Assembly (NCBI GenBank): GCA_011947345.1
Contig: JAAVTG010001040.1
Location: forward strand, 162,479-226,478
Source: Phytophthora quininea
Lineage: Eukaryota; Oomycota; Peronosporomycetes; Peronosporales; Peronosporaceae
Direction: 5' to 3'
Length of the DNA: 64,000 bases
The stretch's first letter is position 1; each line of letters starts with the position of its first letter. The notes beneath the pieces were generated by a model. That model was not told the DNA's origin, did no database searches, and worked only from the letters and a program-made list of their open reading frames with translations. This document shows positions 21,820-33,345 of this stretch, in pieces. A program made the position numbers and the translations under genes.

Positions 21820-22004
21820 AACTCAGGTGACGTCCAGCTGTGAGAAGTCCACGACTTTAGTCAAGTCGAACAACGTTTCGAGAAAAGATCAAAATTTGGA
21901 ACGTAAACCGCATGAAGAAGGGTAGAAATCGTAAGCGAAAGTGAACAGTCTGCTGGGTTTAGCGATTGCAATGGATGCCAGTGCACTGGAATGGAATGCC
22001 AAGC

Positions 22005-22448
22005 CTACGCGCTGTACTTGAGATTGTAGAGCCTCGTGTACAGATCGATGGTGCCTTGAGTGAGGATACCATTGGCCTCTAACGTCGACGGGTGCTTGCG
22101 TTCTCTCAGCCAGCCCTTTAACGTATTCGAACGGAATTTGTTGTCCCTCAACAAGGCGCGGCCGGTTCTCCCCATTCGTTTGATGAAAATCCCCGCCCAG
22201 CGCTCCTCGTCCTGGTCGTCGTCATCCTGGTCGTCGTTGTTCTGGTCGTCGACATCATCCAGGTCGCTGTCGTCCTCAATATACTGCTGCTTGTTGCGCA
22301 GGAACCTCTTGGCGGGGACAGCATCGACGGTTTCCCCAGCCTCAGCCTGGGTCACCGTGGAGAGCTTAGTGTTGTCCGAAGCTGACGCGACGTTGCAAGT
22401 GGCGAGGAGAGCTGCGGCGGCCACGAGTAGGATGGAACTGACGCGCAT
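22005..22448 (-). CDS. RXLR2: secreted RXLR-EER effector with a different C-terminus
   Basis: ATG at 22448 gives 147 residues. The signal peptide is MRVSSILLVAAAALL, RFLR is at residues 48-51 and DEER ends at 83. Residues about 24-58 are nearly the same as in RXLR3, 1 kb away on the other strand. After EER the protein is unlike its paralogues: WAGIFIKRMGRTGRALLR and TLKGWLRERKHPS, ending YTRLYNLKYSA, with only a short WY-like pattern. It is the only minus-strand member of the family. The longer frame up to 22754 has no signal peptide at its start and is not used. Confidence 0.85.
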   Translation of the reverse strand: MRVSSILLVAAAALLATCNVASASDNTKLSTVTQAEAGETVDAVPAKRFLRNKQQYIEDDSDLDDVDDQNNDDQDDDDQDEERWAGIFIKRMGRTGRALLRDNKFRSNTLKGWLRERKHPSTLEANGILTQGTIDLYTRLYNLKYSA

Positions 22449-22490
22449 GGTGGGGCTGGAACATTTGACTGGAGGGCTTGAGTGTGCGGA

Positions 22491-22509
22491 AGCAAATTGA
22501 AAAGTGAGG
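22491..22509 (-). promoter_or_regulatory. Oomycete-type initiator upstream of RXLR2
   Basis: On the minus strand CCTCACTTTTCAATTTGCT fits the oomycete initiator and repeats the RXLR1 sequence, about 45-60 bases before the ATG. Confidence 0.6.
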
Positions 22510-23337
22510 CTGGAAGCAGCACAAGTCGAGTGCCTTCGCCTCTTGATCTCTAGGAAGTCCTGACCAAAGATGGGTCGGCCGTGACAGCACATCTGATGAT
22601 TTGTATACGATCCTATCAATGTTTGTGAACACTTTTCTTGACATCGTGATGAATAGAATGTAACGGTTATGTTCACTGGCAACGATGTGCAGCAACGTTC
22701 ACAGAAGAGCGCTTCTATACAAACGGAGAGGAACTTGCTGTCGGTCGACAGCATGCACGAAGGTGCTGGCGATGACTATTCTAGATGCCACACGCACATA
22801 GTAGATGTCTGCCAGTACGTATGTTGTTTTATTGGTTCGTGACAATAGCGATGAGGCCAACCAGACCAAACGTTATTGATAAGAAATTTACCACGCCACA
22901 CGGAAATCCATTGCCACTCAAACGGGGTATTAAACCGGGAGCTGGCCTCCTCTTCTTCTCGTAGGTCAAGTTCTTTGTCGCGCGTTCGTGTTCTACACAG
23001 CCTGAAGATAAGCATATTGCCCTGTGGTCTTCAGGATGACAGGGGCCATCCGGTCAACAATTGCACAAAAGTGATGTGTTGGTGAGCTGCCTAGTGAGCA
23101 ACTTTCATGCTCGCTGGATTGCGTGTCCCGGGAAAGGCGACTAAACAGAAGGAAAAACACGAACTTTCGGACAGCATAGTCAATTAAACTGGAAAAGAAG
23201 AAGAAGCTGCCCTTGGGTTTGCCTGTTCACGCAGCTACAGCGAACAAGCAGCACGGCTGTATCAATCTTCGGATCGGTTCTCGCAAGAAGGACTTCCCAT
23301 GACCGGGCAATACGGATAGCCTGCAGTGGTTTGGAGC
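22510..23337. other. Divergent intergenic region between RXLR2 and RXLR3
   Basis: No gene is supported. The part from about 23078 is shared with the region before RXLR4: TGCCTAGTGAGCAACTTTC occurs at about 23088 and 40793, and GTTTGGAGCCCACTTTGC just before both genes. The upstream region was therefore duplicated along with the coding sequence. Confidence 0.5.
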
Positions 23338-23355
23338 CCACTTTGCAATTTTGCA
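23338..23355 (+). promoter_or_regulatory. Oomycete-type initiator upstream of RXLR3
   Basis: CCACTTTGCAATTTTGCA is a near match to the initiator form and lies about 46-63 bases before the ATG. Confidence 0.5.
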
Positions 23356-23400
23356 GCAGACACTCAAGCCTTCCCTATCCACAACCCTCAAGGACCCGCC

Positions 23401-23943
23401 ATGCGTCTCACTTCCGTCCTCATCGTGGCCGCCGTCGCTCTCCTCACCACTTGCAACATCGCGTCGGCTTCGGACAACACTAAACTCTCCACGGTGACCC
23501 AGGCTGAGGCTGGGGAAACCGTCGATGCTGTCCCCGCCAAGAGGTTCCTACGCAGCAAGCAGCAGTATATTGAAGGCGACAGCGACCTGGATGATGACGA
23601 CGACCAGAACGACGACGACCAGGACGAAGAGCGCATGATCTCGCTGGGGAAGACCTTGTCGTCCAAGTTCGCCATGTCGGATGATGCCGTTAACGTCGCT
23701 AAACTTCAGGCTGCTAAATTCTTCCCCAATCTGAAGGGTGTGGACGCTAATCTCATGAAGCTAATCGAGAAATTCCCCGGTGCCAAGGGCAGAATCAACA
23801 ATTGGCTAGAGAATGGTCTGTCGCTCAAACAGGTGCAGGGAACATTCGGAGGTGCTGGTGCAACTAAGGACATGAAGGATGCGATCAGACTGTACTCTGC
23901 GGTTCTGCTGCGCAAGAAGCAGAGCGGTGTTGCTGCTATGTGA
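23401..23943 (+). CDS. RXLR3: intact secreted RXLR-EER WY effector
   Basis: ATG at 23401 gives 180 residues. The signal peptide (MRLTSVLIVAAVALLTT) probably ends near residue 23. RFLR is at 48-51, followed by an acidic linker and EER at 76-78. The C-terminal half is a WY-type domain: KGRINNWLENGLSLKQV (W motif) and DAIRLYSAVLLRKKQSG (Y motif). The family acts inside host plant cells. Nothing in the frame is broken. It is in divergent orientation with RXLR2, with which it shares its N-terminal half. Confidence 0.93.
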   Translation: MRLTSVLIVAAVALLTTCNIASASDNTKLSTVTQAEAGETVDAVPAKRFLRSKQQYIEGDSDLDDDDDQNDDDQDEERMISLGKTLSSKFAMSDDAVNVAKLQAAKFFPNLKGVDANLMKLIEKFPGAKGRINNWLENGLSLKQVQGTFGGAGATKDMKDAIRLYSAVLLRKKQSGVAAM

Positions 23944-24215
23944 GCTCGTAGGGACCCTAAGAACCACGTCAATGAACGCGTTTGCCTGCTCAATTTTCGT
24001 ACTACCTGTACTACTTTTTGGCGTCGTGCAAGTATGGTTCTAGCCCTGATGGTTGGGCAACGTGACTTTGAAATTGCGAGCACATCGCGAAGCGATGCGA
24101 TACTCAGGGTGTCCTTGCCGTTTGACCTCCTAAACAATTCTTCGTTAGATGGATGCTGATGGCGGCAGTGAGCAAACTGGTGGAGACGGATTCGCAGTGA
24201 TGGACGAAATGCTGG

Positions 24216-24476
24216 TTGCTTGGCCGTACAAAGGGCGCAGTAGAAACGCCACGTGGTCCACACCTTGTTGGAGCTCCTCATTCTTCGCTTTCGCCGAAGA
24301 ATTCGCAACTTCGCCAGACTCTGAAGAAAACCAAGGAAGCTGCGGACGTGCGGAAGGGGTGGCTGAAGGCAGGCATCAAACCGAGTGAAATTCAAGGCAA
24401 CGATGCGGTCAAGAAGATCTACTCGACGCTCTTCTTCAAGAAGTACCCCAACGGCTTCGTGCCTCCTAAACCTTAG
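24216..24476 (+). pseudogene. RXLR-type effector C-terminal fragment
   Basis: The frame ends TKEAADVRKGWLKAGIKPSE and AVKKIYSTLFFKKYPNGFVP, a WY-like pattern seen in other RXLR proteins but not the one of the neighbouring family. There is no signal peptide or RXLR in frame; the upstream part (24149-24330) continues in another frame. It appears to be the remnant of an unrelated effector. Confidence 0.45.
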
Positions 24477-24479
24477 GCT

Positions 24480-25417
24480 CCGCAAATCCAGCGTGTCGAC
24501 GTACACTTCATCTGCTAAATCAAGCAAATGACCCATTTGCTTTACAATTTCGATCGTTGTTTCGTTTGTAAGGTTTGGAGCTCCCTATTCGTGAGTTTCT
24601 CACAGATTCACGCCATCGATGCGCTTAGCAATTGTGCCGGTGCCGCACGCTCAGCGCGATCACGGTCTTCACCACCGCACGATTACAACCCGTAGGAGCC
24701 TCGACGTACTTCTGCAAGAAGTTCGGGGGCTTCGATTACCGATTATTTGTGAGTTCTCAATCTGCGGTGTTAAATCTAATCTACTAAGGTCTGGAATACA
24801 ACGCCAGAGCGTTGGGTACTGTGAAGTTGAACGTGTCCGAGGCGAAATAGGTCTGGGTTGCAGTTGATGAAGTTGCCGAAGTGTGACGTTTGCTTTAGTC
24901 GGCGCAGAATGGTGTGATACTGCTCGTGTAGATTGCTGTCTGCGGTTCTAAGATCTCTGCGGACGTGTGCTCCAAATGTTGCATATATCGCGGCCAGAGC
25001 TGTCATTATTGGTTCTGGACTGTCGTCTTCAAAGCATATCCTGTTGCGTTCAGTCCAGCGATGGTGGTGTAGTGAACTCCAGGCGTTTCAGCTTGACTCC
25101 ACCTGCACAGGCGCCAGAGTTCGATAACAGAAGTGTCTAGCAGCTCCCAGTTGTGGACACGAACTACATACGATGCAACCGGCTAGGCTGCCAGTGCCTG
25201 ACCTGGTTGCTGTACTTGGAGTTTGTATGTCAAACTGCACGTTTAGGATTGCATTGAGCGTTGTAGCTGACCTACAACGCCAGTTCTCGATTTGCTTCCA
25301 AGCCCTCAAGTGCTTGGGAAGCTTTTATACAATACATTCAGCTATATTGTTGTGGGGTAGCTCCCACACTGTTGTGTGTTGTGTTGGTCATCAGACTACA
25401 ACTACCCGGGACATACT
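24480..25417 (-). pseudogene. Decayed LINE C-terminal fragment and presumed gypsy LTR
   Basis: On the minus strand between about 25310 and 24780 there are short frames with CIVCSSCPQL and IYATFGAHVRRDLRTADSNL, arranged like a zinc-binding tail and following helical segment of a non-LTR retrotransposon. They are too broken for a firm family call. The last part, up to 25417 (ending CATACTACA), should be the 5' LTR of the following gypsy element, but I could not find its start. Confidence 0.3.
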
Positions 25418-25584
25418 ACAAAGATATCTTTAGTAGAGAAAGATCTACTACTCGTCTACGGCGCGACCTGAAGTGCTGAGACGTCAAGTGGATACTTCGC
25501 TGGTCGACGTGCGCTTCAACTTGTGTGCTACCGTCCAGCGACTATCTGAAGACCAAGTTCAAGTGCTGATTGACAATGTCAGCC

Positions 25585-26545
25585 AACGGTGGTGGATTGA
25601 CGAGATTCGTACCCCTTTTCACGCCAATTCTACCGCCCAAGATCGAGTCTATCTCGCATGAGGCTCTCGTCAAGTGGCAGCGAGAGCGCAAGGACTACGA
25701 GGACAAACTCAAGGCGCGCTGCCGCGTGTCTGGGGAGACCTACGCCGCCGTCGTAGAGTCGGTTGCCCAAGCGTTCGACCCCGAGTTGCTCGAAGTCTTC
25801 TGCACCCTGAAGCTGCAAGTAGCGCGGAAACTGTGACCGAAGGCGTGTTGATCGCAGAGATTAAGCACATCGTTGACGGCGTGAAGAATGACACGCTGTC
25901 GGACATCAAAGCTCTTTTCAAGAAGGAGTTGAAGATGAACATGGCTGAGAGTGATGTTGAGGCCCGCGTGCTCGACTACTTTAAGTCATTCAACAAGATA
26001 GTGAAGGACAACGGACTGACGGATTGTTTCAGCGGGATGGAAGGATCACGCGAGCAAGGAAAGCGCCTGGTGTCGTCGCTGATGCCGACCACGCTGAAGC
26101 AAGAAGTCAAGCAATGCGTGCGCTTTACACACAAGCCCGCGGCCACCAACCCGTCCGAGCTATTCACGCTCATCGTCGACAAGGCTCGCGAACATGAGCG
26201 GCAGTTCCTGCGATTGAAGACGCAGAAGGAGCCGGCTACACGTGACCGCGACGTTCGCAAGGCCAGCCAAGCTCCAAAGTCTAAGAAGCGCTGGAACTCC
26301 AACGACAAGCAGCCCGAGTCGCTTACCAATAACGCCGCTGCTGCCAAGTCCAACGTGTCGACGGAGAAGAAGTCGAAGCCGGCGGGCAAGTCGTCCAAGA
26401 AGCCACCCAGTCCGTGCCCGAAGTGCCAAGATATGCACTGGCTGAGGGAATGCCCCAAGGCAACCGAGAGCGAGAAGACTGAGCTGCGCAAAAGCTACGC
26501 GAAGCAAGGACCGCCAAGAAGACGCAACTGAAGCGCCTTTGAGAG
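25585..26545 (+). pseudogene. gypsy gag with zinc knuckle (decayed copy)
   Basis: TPILPPKIESISHEALVKW near 25620 corresponds to the gag start of the intact element. After a shift near 25820 the frame continues with AEIKHIVDGVKNDTLSDIK and HERQFLRLKTQKE to a zinc knuckle CPKCQDMHWLREC near 26417. A further shift near 26515 and a TGA at about 26540, where the intact copy has an arginine codon, end the frame. Confidence 0.7.
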
Positions 26546-28622
26546 ATGCTGCCGAGTGCTGAACGCCAAGTGACGATAAACGGTGTGTTGGAGCTTCCAT
26601 ATTGCCCCGACAGTGGATCAGATTACATTGTAATTGGTCATTCACACTGGGAGCAGCTGTGCGCCGCAGACCCAAGCGTTGTTGCAGAGCCTTTGACAAA
26701 CCCTGTTCACACTCAAGCGTTTGGTGCCATGTGGGTGACGGCCAGAGCAAAGGCCCGTCTCCACATCTTAATTCACACCGCGGTTGGAGCCGTGGAGCCG
26801 ATGGAAGCTGTGGATGTGTTGATTGTGGATGTGGACGACGATGAATTCATAGTGGGGAACGATTTATCGACGTCGATAGACAGTTGGAGCAGCTAGCTGA
26901 TCGCAATGAAGACGAAACGAGTGGCGACCCGATTGAGCTCGAGGCAGACGAGATGCCGATCGGTTCGAGTGAGCAAACCCCAACTAGTGATGACCTTTTT
27001 GCCGCAGTGGAAAAGCTTGCGGAACGTGCTGTAGAGAATGGATTCCCAACGGAACGAGTGGAGCAGTTGAGGACTATCGTGCACGCTTACGATGTGTGGC
27101 GCTTGGAGTTGCAGGCAGACCCTCCTGCCAACGTCCCGCCACTTAAAGTGCGCTTGCAAGATGGGGCTCAACCAGCTAAGTGTAAGCCCTGGAAATACCC
27201 TCCTCACATTCGTGCTTTCCTACAAGATTTTAACTCTCGTTTGGTGGATCTAGGGTTGGTGTACGAAAGTCCTGGAAGCCGCTGGTCGAGCCCCAAGAAA
27301 TCCTCGGACTTCATGGATTTACGCCAGACGACGGATTACCGAGCAGTCAACTCCAAGACGGACGTGATGGCAGCGGTAATGCCGATTTTATCTATGGTAA
27401 TGGAACATGCGCGTGGGAACAATCACTTTGGCCTGTTCGATTTCCTTAAAGGCTTCTGGCAGATGCCTCTTGCTGAGATCTGTCAGGAAATCTTCTCCTA
27501 CATGATCGACCAGAAGATTTTCACACCAAAGCGAGTACCACAAGGCTGCAGTGACGTGGCAATATTTTTCCAGAAGACTTTGGAAGAGTGTTTCGCCAGC
27601 CTACTCTACAAGCATCTACTTATCTGGATCGACGACTTGTTACTGTACGCTGTTGGCTTGGATTCCTACCTGGACAAGCTCGCGGAATTTTCTCTCTGTT
27701 GAACCAGATTGGCCTCAAAGTGAGTGCCAAGAAGTCAAGCTTGTAACAAACAGAGGTCAAATGGTGTGGCCGAGTACTGAACTCGAACGGCGTTCGACAC
27801 AGCTCGACCCGGATCGACACATTTCGCGCCATGCCTTACCATGTCACTGCTGGAGAGTTGCAGCAATTCGTATGTGCGATCAACTGGATGCGCGAGAGTA
27901 TCGTTGACTTCGCAAGGCATGTTGCACCCTTACAAAAACGTCTCGATGTTGCGCTCGCGGCTACTAAACGCACACGCCGTGCTGCTGCGGGTATCGAGAT
28001 CACGCTCAACACGGAAGAGCGGCAGGCATTCGATGACGTCAAGGATCTTTTGGCCACGCCGGCTACTTTGGCCTTTCCGAATGATGCCTCTACGACCTGT
28101 TTGTTCACCGATGCGTCGGACATTGGATGGTCGCTAATCGCAACTCAAGTGGAGAACTTTGATCCCAAGTTACCGGCCACCAAACAGCCCCATCGGCTAC
28201 TGCATTGCATGAGTGGGACCTTTACTGGGAGCCAGAAGAATTGGACAGTAATTGAGAAAGAAGCGCTGCCGATAGTTGTCGCTTGCGACAAGCTAGACTA
28301 TTTGCTGCTGCGTCCGAAGCCGTTCCGCATGTACTGTGACCACCGGAATCTTATTCACGTGTTCGCTCCACACGACAGCGTGAAAAAACATGTGAAGGGC
28401 AAGTTACTACGTTGGTCGATGAAATTGATGAACTTTCGTTACGTGGTAGAACATGTGCCGGGACCGGAGAACGTTTGGGCTGATATGATTTCGCGCTGGG
28501 CTGGCAACCATACACCCGTCGCTACAGTCAAGCGGTTGAAGGCCGTGCGCCAACGTGCCACGCCTCCCAATGCTGGCCCTCCGATCCAATTACGCCCACT
28601 AGATGATGAGCAATTTGTTTGA
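26546..28622 (+). pseudogene. gypsy protease, reverse transcriptase, RNase H (decayed copy)
   Basis: Protease site YCPDSGSDYIVIG (D-S-G rather than D-T-G) is near 26600. Reverse transcriptase shows FGLFDFLKGFWQMPL, VPQGCSDVAIFF and LIWIDDLLLYA. One base is missing in the T run at 27688-27691. A TAA at about 27744 replaces a tyrosine codon of the intact copy. RNase H (LFTDASDIGWSLIATQ near 28100, YCDHRNLIHVF near 28335) is in frame at 27831-28622. A TGA at 28621 follows. The nonsense codons, unlike the run shifts, are genuine decay. Confidence 0.75.
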
Positions 28623-28820
28623 CCTACTTTTGCGGAGATTGCTGGGATCCAGAGCACTGCTATGCCGCCGGCGAAGCGGTGCGCGGTGATGATGGTTCTT
28701 TCACAGTGGATGGCCGTGTTTGGATTCCCCAGAGGCCAAGAACTTGATACAGCGACTCTAATAATCGTTTTTGCTGGCTACCCCCAAAGACGAACCCTAA
28801 CCGCCTTCTCTTCGAGAACA

Positions 28821-30830
28821 ATGTCATCGATGGCCGATCATCTCCTGGCGCAGCAGTACTCGCGCCTCCGCAGGACGGATGCCTCAGTGCTGTCTGAGCC
28901 ACGCTTGGCTGACGATGATGCAGCACGCCTAGTCGAAGCCTACGAACGCAATGATACTTCGGCGTCCGAGTACCTCTCGCTGATAACGAAGGCTCGTCCG
29001 TTCACGCCACCACCAGCTGGATACTCTGTGATCATCGATAGCGGGACCCACTGCTCTGCGGTGGCAATGCCGCTTGTCTTCAAGTCCTTCATCCAAGACC
29101 ACGACCACACTGTCGTGGACGAGCTGCTGGCTGGTCACGAAGTGGCGCAGCTGGAGAAAATTTCTCCAGGAGGCGTTCTCGTCCGAGTTGGGTCGAGTGA
29201 CGCTGAAAGGAAGCTCGTCGGGCAGGAAGTCATGCTCCTCAGTCGCAAATTTAAAATCAAACGCCAGTCGCCCCTGTTGAACAAGTTCTTCCTGGATATC
29301 TTAGGGGTTCGCTCGACGGAGATCGCGAATGAGTTGTTCATGGGCTTTGCAGCTCTCGGAGCAAGACCACTGTTTCTGACACCCCGTGATGTTAACCTGG
29401 ATGCTCAAGTGACGACAACGACATGAAGCTTTTACTTTGGAAAGAACTGCCGCCAAAATGCCTGATGGTACGCGGCTTTGTGACGAATCAACTCGTCCAT
29501 GGGAGAATGCTCTTCACGGCTAGAGGAAGGCGTTAGCTAGCACTACCTGAGCAATCCGTGAGCTTTCGGAGATCCCCTTACGCAGTGGAATTGCCGTACA
29601 GCCCCTACTGGAATCCTTGACAGTCGTTCACAATGGACAAGCAAAATCACCTAAAACCAAGATTGACAAACCCCGAAAGCATCCAAACCATGGCCAACTT
29701 CCAACAATGCCGAGGGTTTCATCGCCTCCAGGAACGCAACAAGAGATGGCTTCGCCAGTACTTCACGCTCATTACCGTGAAGAAGTTGCAATGGAAATTA
29801 TACCAAACGCTCGCGCTCATGCCCGCGAAAACGAAATGGCGGCGAAAACTCCAAATAGTGACTTCCAGGAGGCTGGACCAGGCAATAACAGTGAAAGCGA
29901 GGGCATCCCGAATGAACAAATGGATGCCGAAATGGCTTCTGCCACAAGTGAAGAAGACGAGGACGTGGACATGACACGTCAAACGGAGTCGGGTTTCAAA
30001 CGCGACAATCGCTCCTTTGCGGACAATAATCCGTATGAAGTATTGGACACAATGGAGTGCGATTTCGAGATTTTGAGCCGGACGTCCCGACCGAGATGAC
30101 AGCAGGAGTGCTGATGCTGCCGAAGTTAATCGAAGTTGATGAGGCACAAGAACCACTTCCAACGAAATGACGAACAAAGAGCGTGAACTCCCCGCGCTCA
30201 AGGCAGATGATCAAGTGCTCATATCAGCAGAATCGACCCGACTTAAAGCATGCAAGGATCGAGTAGCTCAAAATATGCACCACATGGACAATGTCAATGA
30301 GCTGATGAACAAGTCCAGAAACATGGACAGAGTTGTTGAGTCTATAAAAACTTTCCCAACAGCATGGTCAACTGCACTATGTGGCGATCTTGCCAACGAA
30401 GGACTGAAAGTCAAGGAACTTGCGGAGCTCCACCTACTGGACCGCATTTTAGCGCAGACCTCTGATGAAAACCCCGCCACATCTTTCCACAAGCGAGCGG
30501 TAGCATCGACACTCCCTCTTGGAAAACACGCCAAAGTTACGCGCATTTCCTGCAAAAAGCGCTTGTAGGAAAACCCAACGAGACACAAGAAACTTGGCAC
30601 ATTCTGACACTACTCAGCTGCTTTGAACTGCTACTAATGAGCGCATGTCCCTTTGTTTTCGGGTCAAACCAATGGTTAAAGTATCTAGTTAGCCAAGACG
30701 AAACGGGGATTGCCCACGCCCACATGCGACTTTTACCAGACACAACACTGCTACAGCTCCTTCGTTCGAAGTTGTGTCAACAACTACTGGGCAAACTTGC
30801 TGAGATGCTACCTGGGAGTGACATCCTAGA
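28821..30830 (+). pseudogene. LINE C ORF1
   Basis: ATG at 28821 gives MSSMADHLLAQQYSRLRRTD, with SGTHCSAVAMPLVFKSFIQD and FKIKRQSPLLNKFFLDILG, and ends at a stop at 29424-29426. Later frames carry the acidic segment near 29990-30080, the helical segment near 30170-30560 and LLSCFELLLMSACPFVF near 30610. Comparison with LINE A shows the same order, so this is one decayed or frame-broken ORF. Function beyond LINE mobility is not visible. Confidence 0.6.
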
Positions 30831-31699
30831 TTGTGGTGTAGCGGGATTTATCAAAATCCGCTTCCACTGCGCCCAGACACCGACTAACGGAGGGGTACTC
30901 CGATATCCGTGGGGATGCTGAAGTGTGCTCACCTTGTGTACCCGTCGGCGGGCTGGATCTGCTCTTCAGGTGCTTCGAGGATGCTTGATCTATCAAGATC
31001 GAACGTCTTGGCGGGACGTGGGGGTTAGGAGCAGCGCGGGAATCTTCACTCTGCGTCCTTGAAATTTGCCAGACCAGTAATCGCTTGGATCTACTTGGAT
31101 CTGGGGCCTGGATCTTGGATCCAGGTGGGGGTTGCCTTGAGGGGCGTGTGGTCTTCCTTTCCCTTACGTGACGCTTCCAATAGCGTGATCTTGGGGGTTG
31201 AGGGTCGATCAGTCGTCCTGGCCAAGTAATAACTCCAGTAGACTTCGGATCCGCACTTGGTACTGGTGGATCCAGGCTGCGAGTGGATCTGGCCAATATA
31301 CTATCCAGATCACCCGAGCACTGCTTGATCCGCGGTGGTCCCGACGTAGCTGGACTGGGCCAATGTAGATCCCGTAGTCTTAGGCGCTAAGAAGGGCACT
31401 TGTGGTGTACAAGGCAAATTCGACTCTGTATTAAGCAAATTATGAGTGGATCCATCGGAGATCCATCCCAAACCCTATCGTCTGCACCATTTCTATACCT
31501 GCCGCTGGATGTTGTCGCTTGGTCAGTCCTCTGATGTGCCAGATCCACGCCTGGAACGGCCTTGGTTGCAGATCTGGGCTGCCCACGTCTGGATCCAGTA
31601 TTTCCGCGATGTATCCATGTCTGATCCGGGGATCTGAGTCCGGATCCAGCATGCTGGGCTCCCATATCGCCCCATTTCCGGGAAAGCGCTTCACCACAA
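30831..31699. mobile_element. 869-bp GATC-rich insertion with short terminal inverted repeats
   Basis: The segment interrupts LINE C ORF1. Its ends are TTGTGGTGTAGCG and CGCTTCACCACAA, a 13-bp inverted repeat with one mismatch. No target duplication is obvious. It contains about 25 GATC tetranucleotides, many inside TGGATC or GGATCC, where three or four would be expected by chance. No long open frame has recognisable content. I infer a small non-autonomous element or a solo terminal repeat of unknown family. Confidence 0.5.
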
Positions 31700-31805
31700 A
31701 ATGATATCGTAGCATTGCGCGACAGCGAATTGACCGTGGAAGACCTCCCGGTCATAGCGTCGGACTCGCTGACACCAGAAGATGAGGTGGACGTGGAAAA
31801 CTAAG

Positions 31806-33345
31806 ATGACTATGAGTATGGACATCGGACAATCGTGTAAAATATTGACATGGAATGTGCATGGGATTAAACGAGGAGGCAGCAATATCATCTCGCCACA
31901 TCTCAAGCATTACTACTTCTCGTGTATCCAAGAAACGAGATTTGAAGACCAAACACAAGCAGACAGATTCAAATACCTGGTGAACCAAAATTTTGGAGGA
32001 CGTGTCTTCGTATCAGACAAGAATGGAGCTTCGCAGAAAACCTTATTTGCTAGGAGCGCAGGCGTGGCTACGATTGTACACGGGTCGTGTCCAGGAGCGA
32101 AAACGGCAACTATCATTGAAGCGAAGACGATCCCAAACCGATACTTGCTTGTTAAACTAAGCTGGGAAGACCGCGCGTGCTACATCTACAATATCTACGC
32201 CCCAAACGAAGCGGCACCGAGGAAGGGTCTCTTCCAACAACTCCCCACAGATTTTGAAGAAGACTCACTGCTTATTGTTTGTGGCGATTTCAATTTGGCA
32301 TTTGATCCTGAGCTGGATTCAATTTCCAGTGTAGCGAGAACTGATTCTAGTGTGGCAGTTTTACAAGACTGGCTGATAAACCTGGACGTTGTGAACGCAT
32401 GGAGGATCCAACACCCTAGCGATCAGATTTTTCTGGCTCGCGCCCTCGGCGCAACCGACTAGATTACATCTTCATCTCGGATGGATTGTTCTCCGCTAGG
32501 TATCATGACTCAGGATACCAAGTATGGGATGAAAGTGATCACATGGCTCATCAAGTCGAACTCACGTCGTGGCACCATCCAACGGGGCCAGGATTCTGGA
32601 AGCTACCAGACTGGTTGCCGCGGGTTTCAGAGCTTAGAATGGACATTCAAAAGGAAGCTGAACTTCTACTTCCTGTCCTACGAGCATCGAATAACCCCGG
32701 TATTGTGTGGAAATCGTGGAAACAAAGAATGAAATCCTATCTCAAAATGTGCCAGCGTAACATGAAGTCCACAGCAGCGGCAGAACTAACCCTGGCTCGA
32801 CAACAATTTGAAGAATGTGCAGCTGCCGTTGCCCGTGATGAAAATGACGAGAACGCTGCTGTCGGCATGTATTTTGCGAAACAACGATACGCGGAGAGCA
32901 AACAAGTTTGGACAGACCTCCGAAGCAGTATAAATTTTGAGCAAACTGCGACGTTGACAGAACAGAGTTCGACATTCTTTTTCGAGCCCCACGATATAAT
33001 CTACGGAGCACTCCAATTCGATCGATTAAACTTGCAAACGGAACAAAGTCCAACGATCCGTCGGAAATAACACGAGGCTTTCAAAATCACTGGTCTAGCA
33101 GTTTTGGTGATACGAGGTTCAATCAAGACCGAACCAAGCTCGATGGGCCCGCGCAAGGCCGACTGGTAGACTCGATCGACCGGAAACTAAAGCCGGAGGC
33201 GAAGAAAAACCTTGAAAGTGATCTTACAGGTGATGAGTTTAGTTGCGCCATCCGATCGATGAGATCTCACTCTGCCCCAGGCCCAGACGGGTTTACCTCG
33301 GCCTTCTACCAGATCGCCCCAGAAATGCTTGGAAAAATTTTACGC
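31806..33345 (+). pseudogene. LINE C endonuclease and pre-RT region
   Basis: ATG 31806 opens the endonuclease: TWNVHGIKRGG, SCIQETRFEDQ, YIYNIYAPNEAA and IVCGDFNLAFD, all hallmarks of the apurinic-type endonuclease that nicks the target during LINE insertion. The frame breaks near 32460 within the usual LDYIFISD block and continues with HQVELTSWHHPTGPGFWKLP to about 33070. A last frame reads to the Helitron junction at 33345. Confidence 0.75.

Larger units (their letters stand above)
25418..28762 (+). mobile_element. Decayed Ty3/gypsy element, 3' end replaced by a LINE
   Basis: It begins with AAGATATCTTTAGTAG, matching the start of the internal region of the intact gypsy at 11823. It then follows the same order through gag, protease, reverse transcriptase and RNase H. 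Just after the segment before integrase (GRVWIPQ, then AAGAACTTGATACAGCGACTC) homology ends at about 28762 and LINE C begins. Integrase, chromodomain and 3' LTR are missing. In-frame stops and shifts make it inactive. Confidence 0.8.
28763..33345 (+). mobile_element. LINE copy C (5' and middle part)
   Basis: The copy has the ORF1 start at 28821 and the ORF1-distal region to about 30830. An 869-bp insertion follows, then the rest of ORF1, the endonuclease at 31806-32460, and the region leading to reverse transcriptase (SHSAPGPDGFTSAFYQIAPE near 33265). It stops at 33345, where the Helitron begins. The reverse transcriptase does not resume after the Helitron at 40000, so the right end is truncated. 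Confidence 0.75.

Noticed and set aside
22005..22754. Longer N-terminal extension of RXLR2
   Set aside because: The extension lacks a signal peptide and covers the initiator motif; ATG 22448 gives a typical effector start.
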